Source: Antedon mediterranea (lineage: Eukaryota > Echinodermata > Crinoidea > Comatulida > Antedonidae). Taken from it: a stretch of 64,000 nt of DNA. Positions within the stretch are counted from its first letter, which is position 1; each line of letters starts with the position of its first letter. Of this stretch, positions 47,455-58,378 are shown piece after piece. Made by a program: the position numbers and the translations under genes. The notes under the pieces were generated by a model. That model saw nothing but the letters and a program-made list of their open reading frames with translations. It was not told the DNA's origin and ran no database searches. The DNA lies in the NCBI RefSeq assembly GCF_964355755.1, contig NC_092677.1, positions 13,974,601 through 14,038,600 of the forward strand, read 5' to 3'.

Positions 47455-50400
47455 GTAAGATTGCCTAGGCCCTAGCTAGCTAGGCCTAGGCCTAGGCTAG
47501 GCTATATATAGTATAGAGGCCGGCTGCTGCAAGCTAGCCTACTAATTAGTCTAGCCTACTAGCCTAGCCTAGGCCCTAGGCTTCTAGTAGAGAGGAGGCA
47601 GAACTACTGTAACTGCCACCTTACCTAGTTAGACTCTACAGCTAGGCCAGGAGGTTAATTGAGTTTATTAGCTAGGCTAGGCCTAGTAGTAGCAGGTTGG
47701 TTATTTAGAAATAAATTTAAAACTAAAACTAAAAGTAATTTGTCCAACAAGAACTATGGATTTTAAAGTAACTTAACCTCATGTTCACTGTGTTTACTCT
47801 GTTGGGTTACAGCTGTATTTCTGTTCATGCTTTGCTGCACTGCACTCTTTGCAATAGATCAAAAAAAGGTTTCTATTTCAGAATCAGATTTGTCAAAATG
47901 CAGTAACATCTTATAAAAAGGGACATCACATTGTTCGGCTATGCTCCACAACATCAGCACCATCCACCACCAGTGTTGACAGTGATGCCAAGCCAGTGTC
48001 TACTACAGAACAAGAAGCAGCATCTAGGCTACCACCAGTGCAGGATTTTCGTGAGAAGTTCATACCAATGTCAAGAAGGAGCCTAGTACGACAACTTATT
48101 CAAGAGGATAATTTTTTGGATGATGATGAGAGGAAAAGGTTTGAAGAATTTGCAGTGTCTCTTGACAATGCAATTGTCAACCAATACCATAGCACACTAT
48201 CAGAGTTAAAGGTTTGAAACTTATCCTTTTGGCAGAATAATCTGTGTTTGTATTTCTGTTTACAATTAACAATGCAAATATAAAGAAGTACTCATCTTCA
48301 CTTACCAATCTCCAGAAGACGGTTCTAGCTTATCAGCCGAAATGTTGAGACAGTCTCCACCATACTTTACTTCCTTATGGAAACACCTGGTGATAACGCG
48401 AACCTAGCGTTACTAGTGTTTTATTTGCCATGCAAACCTATAAACAATATTATATGTATACAGGAAAATTAATCGTGTATTTGCATAGTTTGTTTTTTGA
48501 AAAGCTTAAATTTTGTAGCATTGTTTAATAGTTTTATGTCATTGAAATATTTGCACTAAAATTCTACTACTTTTTTATTTTTTTTTCAGTCATTATTTGA
48601 TCCTCTAAACCCAGATAAAGATACCATCTCAAGTCGACCAGTCACTAGGCAGGAGAGAATGGACAGCGAGTTTTGGCTCCTTCAAAAACTTTCTTTAGTG
48701 ATGGAAAAGGCAAACTTCCATGAGCTTCCAAAACATCAGGTTGATGAGGCTCTTGCAATTCACGCTGCTGGTGAAGGCGTCATGGTGAGTATAACTGGTT
48801 TATGATAATATCAATAGTTTTTTATTTGTTGCCTTCAAGTTGAGCTGCCCAACCAATAAACATACTTTCCCCACCAATAAACATACTTTCCCCCAAACAA
48901 CATCCAAGATGAGTGAGTAAGTTGAGCCTAACCCTTGTATTCAATAAACTTCTTTTTTTCTTTATTACTAAATTTCATAATGAATTTTCATAACATAATC
49001 ATTTCTTAACATATTCATACATATTCATTTTCTAACACATTCATACATAATTATTCATTTCTTAACACAATTCAAACAAATTCATTTCTTAACACATTCA
49101 TACATATTCATATCTTAACACATTCATACATACTCATTTCTTAACACATTCAAACAAATTCATTTCTTAACACATTCATACATATTTCTTAACACATTCT
49201 TACATATTCATTTCTTAACTCATTCATACATATTCATTTCTTAACACAATTCAAACAAATTCATTTCTTAACACATTCATACATACTCATTTCTTAACAC
49301 ATTCATACATATTCATTTCTTAACACATTCATACATATTCATTTCTTAACACATTCATACATATTCATTTCTTAACTCATTCATACATATTCATTTCTTA
49401 ACACATTCATACATATTCATTTCTTAACTCATTCATACATATTCATTTCTTAACACATTCATACATATTCATTTCTTAACTCAATTCAAACAAATTCATT
49501 TCTTAACACATTCATACATATTCATTTCTTAACACATTCATACATATTCATTTCTTAACACATTCATACATATTCATTTCTTAACACATTCATACATATT
49601 CATTTCTTAACACATTCATACATATTCATTTCTTAACACATTCATACATATTCATTTCTTAACACATTCATACATATTCATTTCTTAACACATTCATACA
49701 TATTCATTTCTTAACACATACATATTCATTTCTTAACATATTCAATAAACATGATATTGAGTAGAAACCTGATGATCAGTAGATGATTATTAAAATCTTT
49801 TCTAGTGGTGCTCCATACAAAATAGCAAAAGATAATTTTATCGTGACCAAAACAAAAAAACTTGAAGCTATACATATTGTTGTCATGACAACAGATGTCC
49901 TACTTGAAACATTATGACATTGAATTTTTAATCAACCTACTGTATTTTGTCTGTTACTAAGTAACCATTTGTTCAATAATGCAACGAAACTTGCAGTAAC
50001 ATTTTAACAGGTCTGACAGTGGATGGCAAAATAAGTATTAAAATATTGAATCCCACATGGGGTTAATTGGGTTAATTTTATTGCATATGTATTACATATG
50101 GAAAGAGAATAAAACAAATCAACAATATTTTTATTTTTGGTATATTGAGCAAATATGTATTATACTTTCGCACTTTTGTGGTGAATTAAATGAACTTTTT
50201 GGTTACCTAATATTTTGTACATGATTACTTTCAGGTTAGCGTAGACACAAAAAACTATGATGTGCTTAAGTACTGGGCTCTGGGCAAAGGCACACCAGTC
50301 ATCAACAAACCTTGGTACAACAGATTGGCATCAAGTGCTTTCTACAGAATTTCGAAGCGAACACCACCAAATCCAATTGAATATTTTAAAAGAGTGGTCG

Positions 50401-51676
50401 TTGCCGTCAGAACAAAGAACTCTCCAACACTGATGTTGAAAATGTTCAAAGAGGTTCCAGTGACAGCCCTGGAACAGCTTCTGCCAGATGGCAAGATTCA
50501 AATGACCAAATTAGATCAAGGAATTCTTGCCACCATGATAAGCATCGGTAGTCTAAGCATCTTTGTAAAAAGCGTCAGCTACCTCGCCGATTTAAAAGTA
50601 CAGTGGACTTTGATAGCAGCCTCTGTAACTGGACTTCTAGCATTGAACGCATTTAACAGCTATAAGAACCGGCGCACACGTTACATGGTTAAGTTGTCGC
50701 ACATGTTGTATTACAAGAACATTGCTAATAATCGTGGGTTGTTGACGCTTCTTGTTGATCGGGCAGAAGATGAAGCGTTGAAAGAGGTGCTTTTAGTTTA
50801 TGCATTTCTTCTAACTCAAAGAAATTCTTCAACTCTAACAAGTGAAACCCTTTCAACCAGCAATGCATTATCAGTAATAGGTAAGTATTATTTACCATAG
50901 TGATTTTAAAACACACCACCAGACTACACAGCTATCAAGTAGGAAAGTCGTTCTGTGCACACTTAGGAACATAAGCATGCGCAGAATGATTTTTGGTCAC
51001 AATAGCTACATATTCAAGAGGCGTGTTTTGGAATCGAAAAATCACTGTCATGATTTTAAAAATTAATACAAGAAGCTGCCATTTCTGAGAATTATAGTAT
51101 ATAAAAGTGTGTTCTAAAAAAATACACATAAAACTAAATATTTTGTTCAATATTCTAACATTTTAATTAATTTAATTTTAATAAACAGGATCTTTCTAGA
51201 ATACAGCATACTTTTTAGCTGAATTTACAATATATTTTATGATTTTTTATGACAGTTATATCAATTATAATAATAAAAAAATATACATACAAAATATTCT
51301 TGTTAACAACATATATAAATAATAAAAATGATTTTAATAGTAAATAACATTTTCAATTTTAGGTGGATTATCATCATCAGATTTGGAACACAAAATTGAA
51401 TCTTGGGTAAAAAGTAAAACAGCAGGCAACATCCGCTTTGACAGTAAGAGTGCCACCAACCTTCTGCAGGACTTTGGCATAATGGTTGATAGTGACGATA
51501 GTCTTGCAGTGGTGCCATTAGATGCTGCCCTCTTGAGTCTCCCTAGGAAACATGTATCAATTCTTGAGCGAGCTAAGGAGTCTGATTTAGAAGAAGACTA
51601 TGATAAGGTGTACTTTGAAGAAGAGACAAGTTATAAATTAAAAGATAGAAAACAGAAAAAGCATGGATGGAAATGA
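47377..51676 (+). CDS. TMEM143: Transmembrane protein 143 (DUF3754), five coding exons
   Basis: The exons 47377-47454, 47882-48211, 48590-48784, 50235-50880 and 51363-51676 join in frame to 520 residues (human TMEM143: 459). The match to TMEM143 is clear along the whole length: REKFIPMSRRSLVR, LFDPLNPDKDTI, YFKRVVVAVRTK, LEQLLPD and KLSHMLYYKN are family hallmarks. The N-terminus is rich in basic and hydrophobic residues and has only one acidic residue before Asp67, fitting a mitochondrial targeting peptide with possible cleavage near RLCS (about residues 45-48). Two membrane helices are predicted by eye at about residues 296-318 and 324-342, forming a hairpin. The protein is known to be mitochondrial in mammals; its biochemical role is not established. 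It is transcribed in the same direction as the CAS gene, 3 kb downstream of it. Confidence 0.95.
47464..47700. repeat. CTAG/GCCTAG-rich low-complexity tract in TMEM143 intron 1
   Basis: The words CTAGGC, GCCTAG and CTAGCTAG recur densely in both orientations across this tract, unlike the AT-rich neighbourhood. The tract lies just behind the splice donor of exon 1. Confidence 0.7.
47882..48211 (+). CDS. TMEM143: TMEM143 exon 2
   Basis: Acceptor TTTCAG and donor AAAG|GTTTGA bound 110 codons in phase 0. It carries the end of the presequence and the first conserved block, from QDFREKFIPMSRR through the helical ERKRFEEFAVSLDNAI segment. Confidence 0.92.
48305..48420 (+). mobile_element. Possible Penelope-like element tail
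   Basis: CCAGAAGACGGTTCTAGCTT followed by ATCAGCCGAAATGTTGAGAC resembles the 3' ends of Penelope-like retroelements (GAAGA...CCGAAACGTTGA). It lies in TMEM143 intron 2. No protein sequence supports it. Confidence 0.3.
48590..48784 (+). CDS. TMEM143: TMEM143 exon 3
   Basis: Acceptor TTTTTTTTCAG and donor ATG|GTGAGT bound 65 codons in phase 0. It encodes LFDPLNPDKDTI and the helical FWLLQKLSLVMEKANFHELP segment aligned with the human protein. Confidence 0.93.
48985..49745 (+). repeat. 26 bp minisatellite, about 29 copies, in TMEM143 intron 3
   Basis: The unit AACACATTCATACATATTCATTTCTT is repeated head to tail. Some units carry AACTC, or AACACAATTCAAACAAATTC in place of the standard middle, and one near the 3' end is shortened. 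The array is pure and near-identical in its right half, which suggests ongoing copy-number change. Confidence 0.95.
50235..50880 (+). CDS. TMEM143: TMEM143 exon 4: DUF3754 core and membrane hairpin
   Basis: Acceptor TTTCAG and donor ATAG|GTAAGT bound 646 nt; the exon ends after the first base of a glycine codon. It encodes VSVDTKNYDVLKYWALGK, the basic YFKRVVVAVRTK block, the two hydrophobic helices and KLSHMLYYKN. If the donor is not used the frame continues only a few codons to a stop. Confidence 0.95.
51363..51676 (+). CDS. TMEM143: TMEM143 exon 5: C-terminus
   Basis: The acceptor is AATTTTAG. The exon completes the split glycine codon and gives 103 more residues, ending in an acidic then very basic tail (KLKDRKQKKHGWK) and TGA. 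The conserved part is the IESWVKSKTAGNIRFD-type segment. Nearest clear poly(A) signals are AATAAA at 52790-52795 and 52971-52976, implying a 3' UTR of over 1 kb. Confidence 0.9.
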
Positions 51677-53033
51677 GGTTATAGCATAACCAACAGACTA
51701 TAGATTTAAAAAGACACAGATTAAATTGTTTTAAAGGAGGAATGCAATATCAACCATATTATACTATAATATATATATATATAGTTTATATATTATAATA
51801 TAATTAACTATATTGAATTGTGGTTCATAAGATTTACTACAAATAGTTAGAAAGGATCACATTGTTTACGCCAAATAAGGGCAATTTCGCATTATATTGG
51901 AGTGGTTTGTAAAATCAATATTTCCCTCTTACAAAAATTACTCATTAAAAAAATTGAATTACACAGATTCCTATACAAGCAATATTTTTAAAATATTGCA
52001 CACAGTATGTCTGTTTTATGGCACTAATTTTCAAATAGTGTGCCACTCACTACTTGTTTAGTGCACAGTCTAATTTACTGTATACTTTCTGTACAATGAA
52101 GATGTTGTTTCAAGACCTCTAATTTTTCAATGGTGTATGTTCTATGAACCCTATTTATCTATAGTGCACTAGCTATACATGTATTACTTTTCAAACAGTA
52201 TATAATCTATATACTGTTTGAAACAGTTGCCCAAGCTGTTTGCCAAGTCTAAATCATACTGGGCACTTGGTAGTTAAATGCCCAACTCTTACAAACAACC
52301 CTAATCTTTTTTTCAATTAGACCTACAAAAATACTAACTTAATATTGTTGTATTTATTCTAATAAATTATTTAGTGCATATTACTTATTAGTTTCTAAAT
52401 ATTGCAGTTCTGGAATTCTGAGATTCTCGTCAAGTTTAAATTCTGTATTCTGCGCAGGCATTGTCCTTATCAAGCGTGCTTGTTGGCTGGCTCTGCATTG
52501 TTGGTAGTAAAACTGCAAAATAATATGCATCTTCAGTGAATGCAAAACAATATGCTGCATTTAAATCCTTTTTTATCTGTCCCTGCATATATATTTTATG
52601 CAAGGGTAATATAAAACAGACTATTTCCCTGCTAGCAGGGCATATTCAAATATCAGCTGCCAGAAAGTGTGAATTTCCACATCATACATGGTACAGTATA
52701 TTAAATGTATTTTATATTTCAGGTAAAATATTCTATTAATTAAATTTACGCCCTAAGAGATTGTCATATAATTCCACAATTTAAAACACAATAAATAAGA
52801 TTAGAAATTGAAATTACATATTTTATTTCTGAATGAATTAATGGAAAGATAATGGCGTGGACAAAAATAAACGTAGTAAATGTGTTCATATTTAATTCAT
52901 TTACAGTTTATACTTTCAGGTTTGTTTTGAAACAGTTTAAAGAATTGTTTACAATTCATAAGCATAATGAAATAAAATGTTTTAAAGACAAACTGTAAAT
53001 TTGCTTTGTTCTGTTTAGTTGGTCGTCATTAAT

Positions 53034-53150
53034 GCGTGGTTCCCACTAGTGACGCAACACAACGATGTAATGGACTTGACCAATCACAAGTGATGACCTG
53101 TCGCTTATCATTGGTCAACTCAATTGCGCCGCGCCTACGCCCTTAATGGT
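53034..53150. mobile_element. Second copy of the GGTTCCCACTAG MITE-like repeat
   Basis: It begins TGGTTCCCACTAGTGACGC and ACAACG, contains GACCAATCACAAG and CATTGGTCAACTC in inverted relation, and ends GCGCCGCGCCTACGCCC. It resembles 11527-11645 at both ends. Confidence 0.4.
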
Positions 53151-55675
53151 TAATGCATTATAATAAAACATTATTCACCAGCATAACATTTTTCAAAATG
53201 TTTTTTAAAAAGCAGTGATTTGTAGATGTGTGTATTTCATTAAAATCATAATTTTCAAATTTATCTTTATCAATTCTATTTTTATTTGCCTTGTTGTTAT
53301 CAAATGTTTATTATATAAATATTGAAAATTGCAATCTGGCAGTGATCTGAAAATGAAACTATTGTAAACACAACATTAAAAGTGGAAATTACAATAAATG
53401 GTATTTGTTTGTTTAATTTAGGTGCATGGTGTTATATAAGACATTGGCATCTCATTTGCATCTTGGTGTTGTACAGTTGGGTAATTCTGCCTTTTGTTCA
53501 CTTGTGTTTTCAAAGGTAAACAAGCCACTGTACTAAAAGTGTCCTGCTCTGAATTCTAGTTTGGATTTATAATTACTGTATAACTTGTTTGGATATATTG
53601 ATAGAACATTTTGAGATAATTGCTATGTATTTCACTGTGGATTATAATTTACTTGGATATATATATGTATATAGGCATCATTGTGATGAAGTTTTCAAGA
53701 TAGTTTTGTTAATGGAGGACCAAAGACTGTAGAAAATGATGTACAAGGTATGTAAATAATATTGACCAATCACTGGTCTTGTTTTTAAAAAAAAACCTGT
53801 CTTATGATCTGTACTAGGGTAAATGTACATCATTTAGTTTAATAAATTTTAAATGCTTGCATTTCAAACATTTGGCTCTGTTACAGTATCAGATATGGTT
53901 TTTTTTACACTTTATTTCTTATACAGAATTTTATATGCACTGTACAATTTGATGGTAGGCCTACTGTACACATCTGTTTTATGATGGTGTTTTCTTTGCC
54001 TGTATTTTATTCCAGTACCAGCATATTATTTGATAGTATTTTTTTAAAACATAATTGAGTAGCCTATCATAAACATCAAAGTTATAATCATTATAACTTG
54101 GATGTAGTACGGTACGTCACAGAGGGATGAACTTGCTTATTTTAAACCTATCGTTTTGACTTTGTTCTAAAATGCCTTCCTGTGTTTCAAATATCAAATG
54201 TAGGTCTAAATCTCATTTAATAGATATTTTAATGGTGTGGTGATGTCACTTGGTCACACCAACCATACAGTTTACTAAAAACTAAAAAATCATCTTTTCT
54301 TTCTCAATTTATACACCACTAATTTAAAAACATGAAAAGAATATTGTCCCACTCTATGTTGGCACGTTAATGGCGCGACTGCTGTATCACCGACTAACGT
54401 AATTTTATGTTAACTGTTGGCATAATTGTAACTTGACTATTGTTTATCATCATTAACATCCAAGTGATGGTCAGCCCACTGCTTTACTGCACTTGATAAA
54501 TTGTCACCGAGCGGTTAAAACGAGGGAAGTGCAAACCACAGTAATGAATCAGGCATATTGAAAAGGCACTCCTTGTTCTGGAGGTAAAAAAAATCTTCTG
54601 GAATAAAAATTAAAACTAGAGGTTTAATGTACACATCTGGTCAGTGTGTCTTTTGAAATCACCATTTTAGCCTCTGTCGTTTTATACAGTAAAAGCAATC
54701 GCTTTGTTACAGAACAGCAAGCGTGGCCCTATCCCAACGAAAAGGGAACTAAACTCTTGCATGTCTCACACAAATTTTGTAATGAACATAATCTTTTCAT
54801 TTCATTCATGACTTACATGCTGGTTGTGCATTGACTAATTTGCATTTTGACTAATTTATTAATTAATTAATTTTTGTGAAAGGAGTCGAACCTCGATTAG
54901 TGAAAGCTATTTTTTTTTGGCTCCCTTTGAAAGAAAGAATTTAAAAAGAAAAAAGAAAACAAATTTCATTTATACATTTTTAAACATTTTAATAATAGGC
55001 AAGTGGTTATAATAGCAGAGTCTGATAGACTTGAATAATGTTAAGTTTAACAGAAATTTCATAACATTCTTTTGTTGAGTATAGGTAACATTTCCTAGTT
55101 GTATACTAAGGCATTAATATATGTTAATACATTTGAAAAGAAATAATACATTTTAAACAATAATTGCATTGAACATAAATAACACAAAAACATGAAGCGT
55201 TATACATATCTGTAAATAGTAAATTAGTTGGGTATAATATGAAGATGCAGTTTAGATAAATACAATGTACATATTGCACAAACATTTTTATATTTACAGT
55301 ACATGAGCAAACTAATAAATATACTGGTTTATAAACTTTATTATCAGAATTCTAGATTTTCGCATGATCCTTGAAGCCTTTGTGATGACTACAGAAAAAC
55401 ATATATGATTATAATACAAATATAATATATCACAATTTTATATTAACAAAAATACGGATAGGTAGCATCCCAAACAGATCCTACACTCTCTATTTATATA
55501 AACCATACAGTACCTACGATATGGAGAAGTTAGACAAAGGGTTATTTGGGAACAATACAAGAAGATTGACTGCTACTGAAAAATGTAACGATTTGGTCCT
55601 TAGCATTTAGCACACACATTTAACATTTATTAGTTTTTATCAATGGTAAAGCAATACATTAAAAGAGTGGTAATT
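53151..55675. other. Intergenic, no gene seen
   Basis: Between the 3' ends of TMEM143 and the convergent KIAA0513-like gene I find no conserved exon or RNA gene here. Open frames are shorter than about 65 codons. Confidence 0.45.
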
Positions 55676-56040
55676 TTTTTTAAATTTTTTTTTTTATTTT
55701 ATTCAATCGAAACCAACAGCGATAATTACCGCCACTAACAGGTTTGATACAAACAAAGCCAGGACTGTTTAAAGCACCTTGATTGGTCCTGACATTGATC
55801 AAGGGCTTCTCTCGTCCAGTGCCCACCTTGACCAGAGGTCTGAGGCAGATACTAGATGCAGGGGCTGCCATAAGAGTCAGCAGTACTGATTTCAAATGCC
55901 TATGCCTAACGGGACCCCAGCTCCGTATACAGCACCCGCTATTCCCAGATGGTCTCCCATCCAAGCTCTAACCAGGCCCAACGTTGCTTAACTTCGGTGA
56001 TCTGACGAGAACCGGTGTTTCAACGTGGTAAAGCTGCGAC
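55676..56040 (-). mobile_element. 5S-rRNA-derived SINE (SINE3 type)
   Basis: On the reverse strand the first ~119 nt (56040 down to 55922) resemble 5S rRNA along their full length, including GGCCTGGTTAG, the C box TGGATGGGAGACC (55951-55963) and an A-box region AAGTTAAGCAACG (55982-55994). About 220 bp of unrelated body follows, ending in GATTGAATAAAATAAAAAAA, an A-rich tail. A 5S head joined to a body and an A-rich end is the structure of SINE3 elements, rather than a 5S gene. No clear target duplication is visible. Confidence 0.8.
55922..56040 (-). pseudogene. 5S rRNA-like head of the SINE
   Basis: The length of about 119 nt matches 5S rRNA, and the internal promoter boxes are well kept. 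The helix I/III parts differ at many positions (for example TCGCAGCTTTACCACG at the start), so it is not expected to be incorporated into ribosomes. Confidence 0.7.
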
Positions 56041-57254
56041 AATACAAAAATACCATTAATAGAGGATCTTGTAAGAAATTGTCACGCAAGACCCATAAAC
56101 AAAAAGAAAAAAAAAACACATTTGTATTATTATATCTAGAGATTATCATTATATTTTTCTATCTGACTTTTTTTTATTAATTTAGATAATCCAATATTAT
56201 AATCATTATATGGTATTGAATTCAAGAGGTTTTTTTATTCTGAAATTGTAACTTATAAAATGCCGATTTCTAAAGGTCAATAAAAGTTCTGTATTACTGT
56301 ATATCCAATAGTCTTATTGTAACTCTGGTACCCACCCCTTAAAAATAGATAGATGGTCCTGGTTTGTTTTTATCCAAGGACTAGCATTAGTAATAGGAAA
56401 TATCATGTAAGAATCAAATAAGAAAAAAAAAAATTTACTTCATGTTTGGGTAGGGTTTATACCCCAGGTTGAACTCACCAATGTCAGTACGTCACCTGAC
56501 ACAAATGTATAAATATATATTCATATCTAGGTTAAATTTAAATGTCCAATTCTAAGTCTTATTTTTTAGGTAACGCACTAGTGATTATTACATATACCTT
56601 TTAAACACTTTAATAGCAATGCAATATAACTATATAATATCATAAAATATATTTTCAGTAGTCATGTCATGCAAAAATATTGTATAATATGTTTAAAAAA
56701 TTGTTATTATTGTACATGAAGAAAATATATATCTCCCAACCCCTTTTTTCAATCATATCATAAAAATGTTATCCTCTTTATGAAAATATGTCTTTACAAA
56801 AATAATTTCAAATTTCATAATGCAACTTTACCCTCATGATATTGTATTAATCTTAAAGGAATGCAAATATGATATTATTTGGTATTTAATAGTTGAGTTG
56901 TTTATCTTGATTAGATTAGCATGGGATTCAGGCTGTGATGTACGTTGCAATAAGATGTACTGTAGGCCATCAATATATAATTTACTGGCTGAGGGCCAAT
57001 TAATTAGCACCAAAGTAACTAGAATATCCATTAAAGGAAGATGCATCATTTAGAGTGAGGATTATTACTGCAACTATTTATCACAGTTTAGCTGACATAT
57101 GAGTAATTAATGAAATACATTTATACTAAATAAACCTATACATGTTGAGATGGCTCCTTTATTCCTAAGGTGTGCCTTGTAGCATAGCATTAGAGATGTT
57201 CACTATAATATATCTATGCTTGTTGAGAGCAATAAACAAAAAGAATAATACCAA

Positions 57255-57269
57255 CCCCCCCCCCCCCCC
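57255..57269 (+). repeat. Poly-C run of 15
   Basis: A run of 15 cytosines followed by TCC and poly-A lies at the edge of a degenerate tandem repeat; length may be unreliable in sequencing. Confidence 0.9.
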
Positions 57270-57289
57270 TCCAAAAAAAATACTGAAGA

Positions 57290-57580
57290 ATAGCACCTGT
57301 GTCTTTGAGTTGATATTAATAATTTCACCTGTGTATTTGAGTATGCAAAACGTTGGATTGCTACTAATAACACCTGGGCCTTAGAATATGCAAAGTATTG
57401 GATTGCCATTAATAATAACACCCTGTGTCTTTGCATTTGAAAAACATACTTTTGATTTTTATAATTAATTTTACCTGTGTATTTGAGTATGAGTTTAGAG
57501 TATTTAAAGCATTGGATTGCTATAACAAAACCACCTGTGTCTTTGAGTATGCAAAACATTGCTAATTAATAATTTCAGTT
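57290..57580 (+). repeat. Degenerate tandem repeat, period about 50-65 bp
   Basis: CACCTGTGTCTTTGAGTATG, CAAAACATTGGATTGCTA and TTAATAATTTC recur in varying order and spacing five to six times. A 118-residue reverse-strand open frame here is a by-product of the repeat. Confidence 0.65.
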
Positions 57581-57640
57581 GATACAACATACTGCAGCAT
57601 ACTGGACATATTTCATCATGATACCCCTGGTATTTTGCGC

Positions 57641-57646
57641 TTTATT
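57641..57646 (-). promoter_or_regulatory. Candidate poly(A) signal of the KIAA0513-like gene
   Basis: TTTATT on the + strand reads AATAAA on the gene strand about 450 nt after the stop codon. Confidence 0.35.
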
Positions 57647-58098
57647 TTATTGATACTTTTTTGCAGACTTGTCACTGGTTTTTCTTCTATAACCTTCTCC
57701 ACCTTGTAATGTTCATTTATGTTGCCAATTATCATATTAATTTGAACTGAAAAATAAAATGTACAGTAATGGATATTTAGAATTTAGAAAACTGCCTCTC
57801 CCTCTTTCAATGATGCAACTTATTTAAGATTAATTAAGATTTAATAGTCCAAGTGATCTCTTGCTTCACACTAATGGTGCATTTTCTCCAGATTGATTTG
57901 AATACAGCATATGATAAAAACATCACAATAGTGAACAAAATTTACCAATTATGCTTTACTATAAGCCTCTGCGGTTTACTAAAGGCAAAAAAATAAATTA
58001 CCAACATATTTTCCAAATTTAGTTATTAAAAAAACACACAATGTACATTGTCAGTTTGCATAGATGCTGAGCTGAGCACCCCCGAATTTAATTTTATA

Positions 58099-58378
58099 TC
58101 ATTGTCTTATGTGTTCTAAATATTTAATTTTCCCAGGGAACTTTGGGCAATGCAGCAATGTCTCGGCTATTTGCCTACTAATTGCTAACAAACAGAACTC
58201 ACAGTCATTAAGGCTTCCAATAACACTTTGCTTATCCACAAATTCTTCACACATGCTACGTGGTAGGCCAAGGTGCATCATGTTATGTACAAACGCTGCC
58301 AGTTGACCAAATGTAATGTTTTCGTGAAGTAACTCTGTGTTCTCCCGTTCTTCTTGAGTTTGTTTCCCCCAATTTTCT
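58099..58378 (-). CDS. KIAA0513: KIAA0513-like last coding exon
   Basis: The acceptor on the gene strand is TTTTTAAAG after a CTAAC branch-like word. The exon completes an arginine codon and adds 92 codons to the stop. [20 protein letters not shown] is the best-conserved family motif. The last ~30 residues ([19 protein letters not shown]) extend beyond the human C-terminus. Confidence 0.9.

Noticed and set aside
48985-49745. CRISPR-like array
   Set aside because: The repeats are contiguous 26 bp units without unique spacers and lie in an animal intron.
54500-54540. tRNA-like CACCGAGCGGTTAAAACG
   Set aside because: It has an A-box-like word but no B box at the proper distance.
54880-54960. 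B-box-like GAGGTTCGACTCC on the reverse strand
   Set aside because: No A box upstream and no cloverleaf; a solitary match.
55680-55964. 94-residue reverse-strand open frame
   Set aside because: It falls entirely in the 5S-derived SINE.
57203-57559. 118-residue reverse-strand open frame
   Set aside because: It is generated by the degenerate tandem repeat and shows matching internal repetition.
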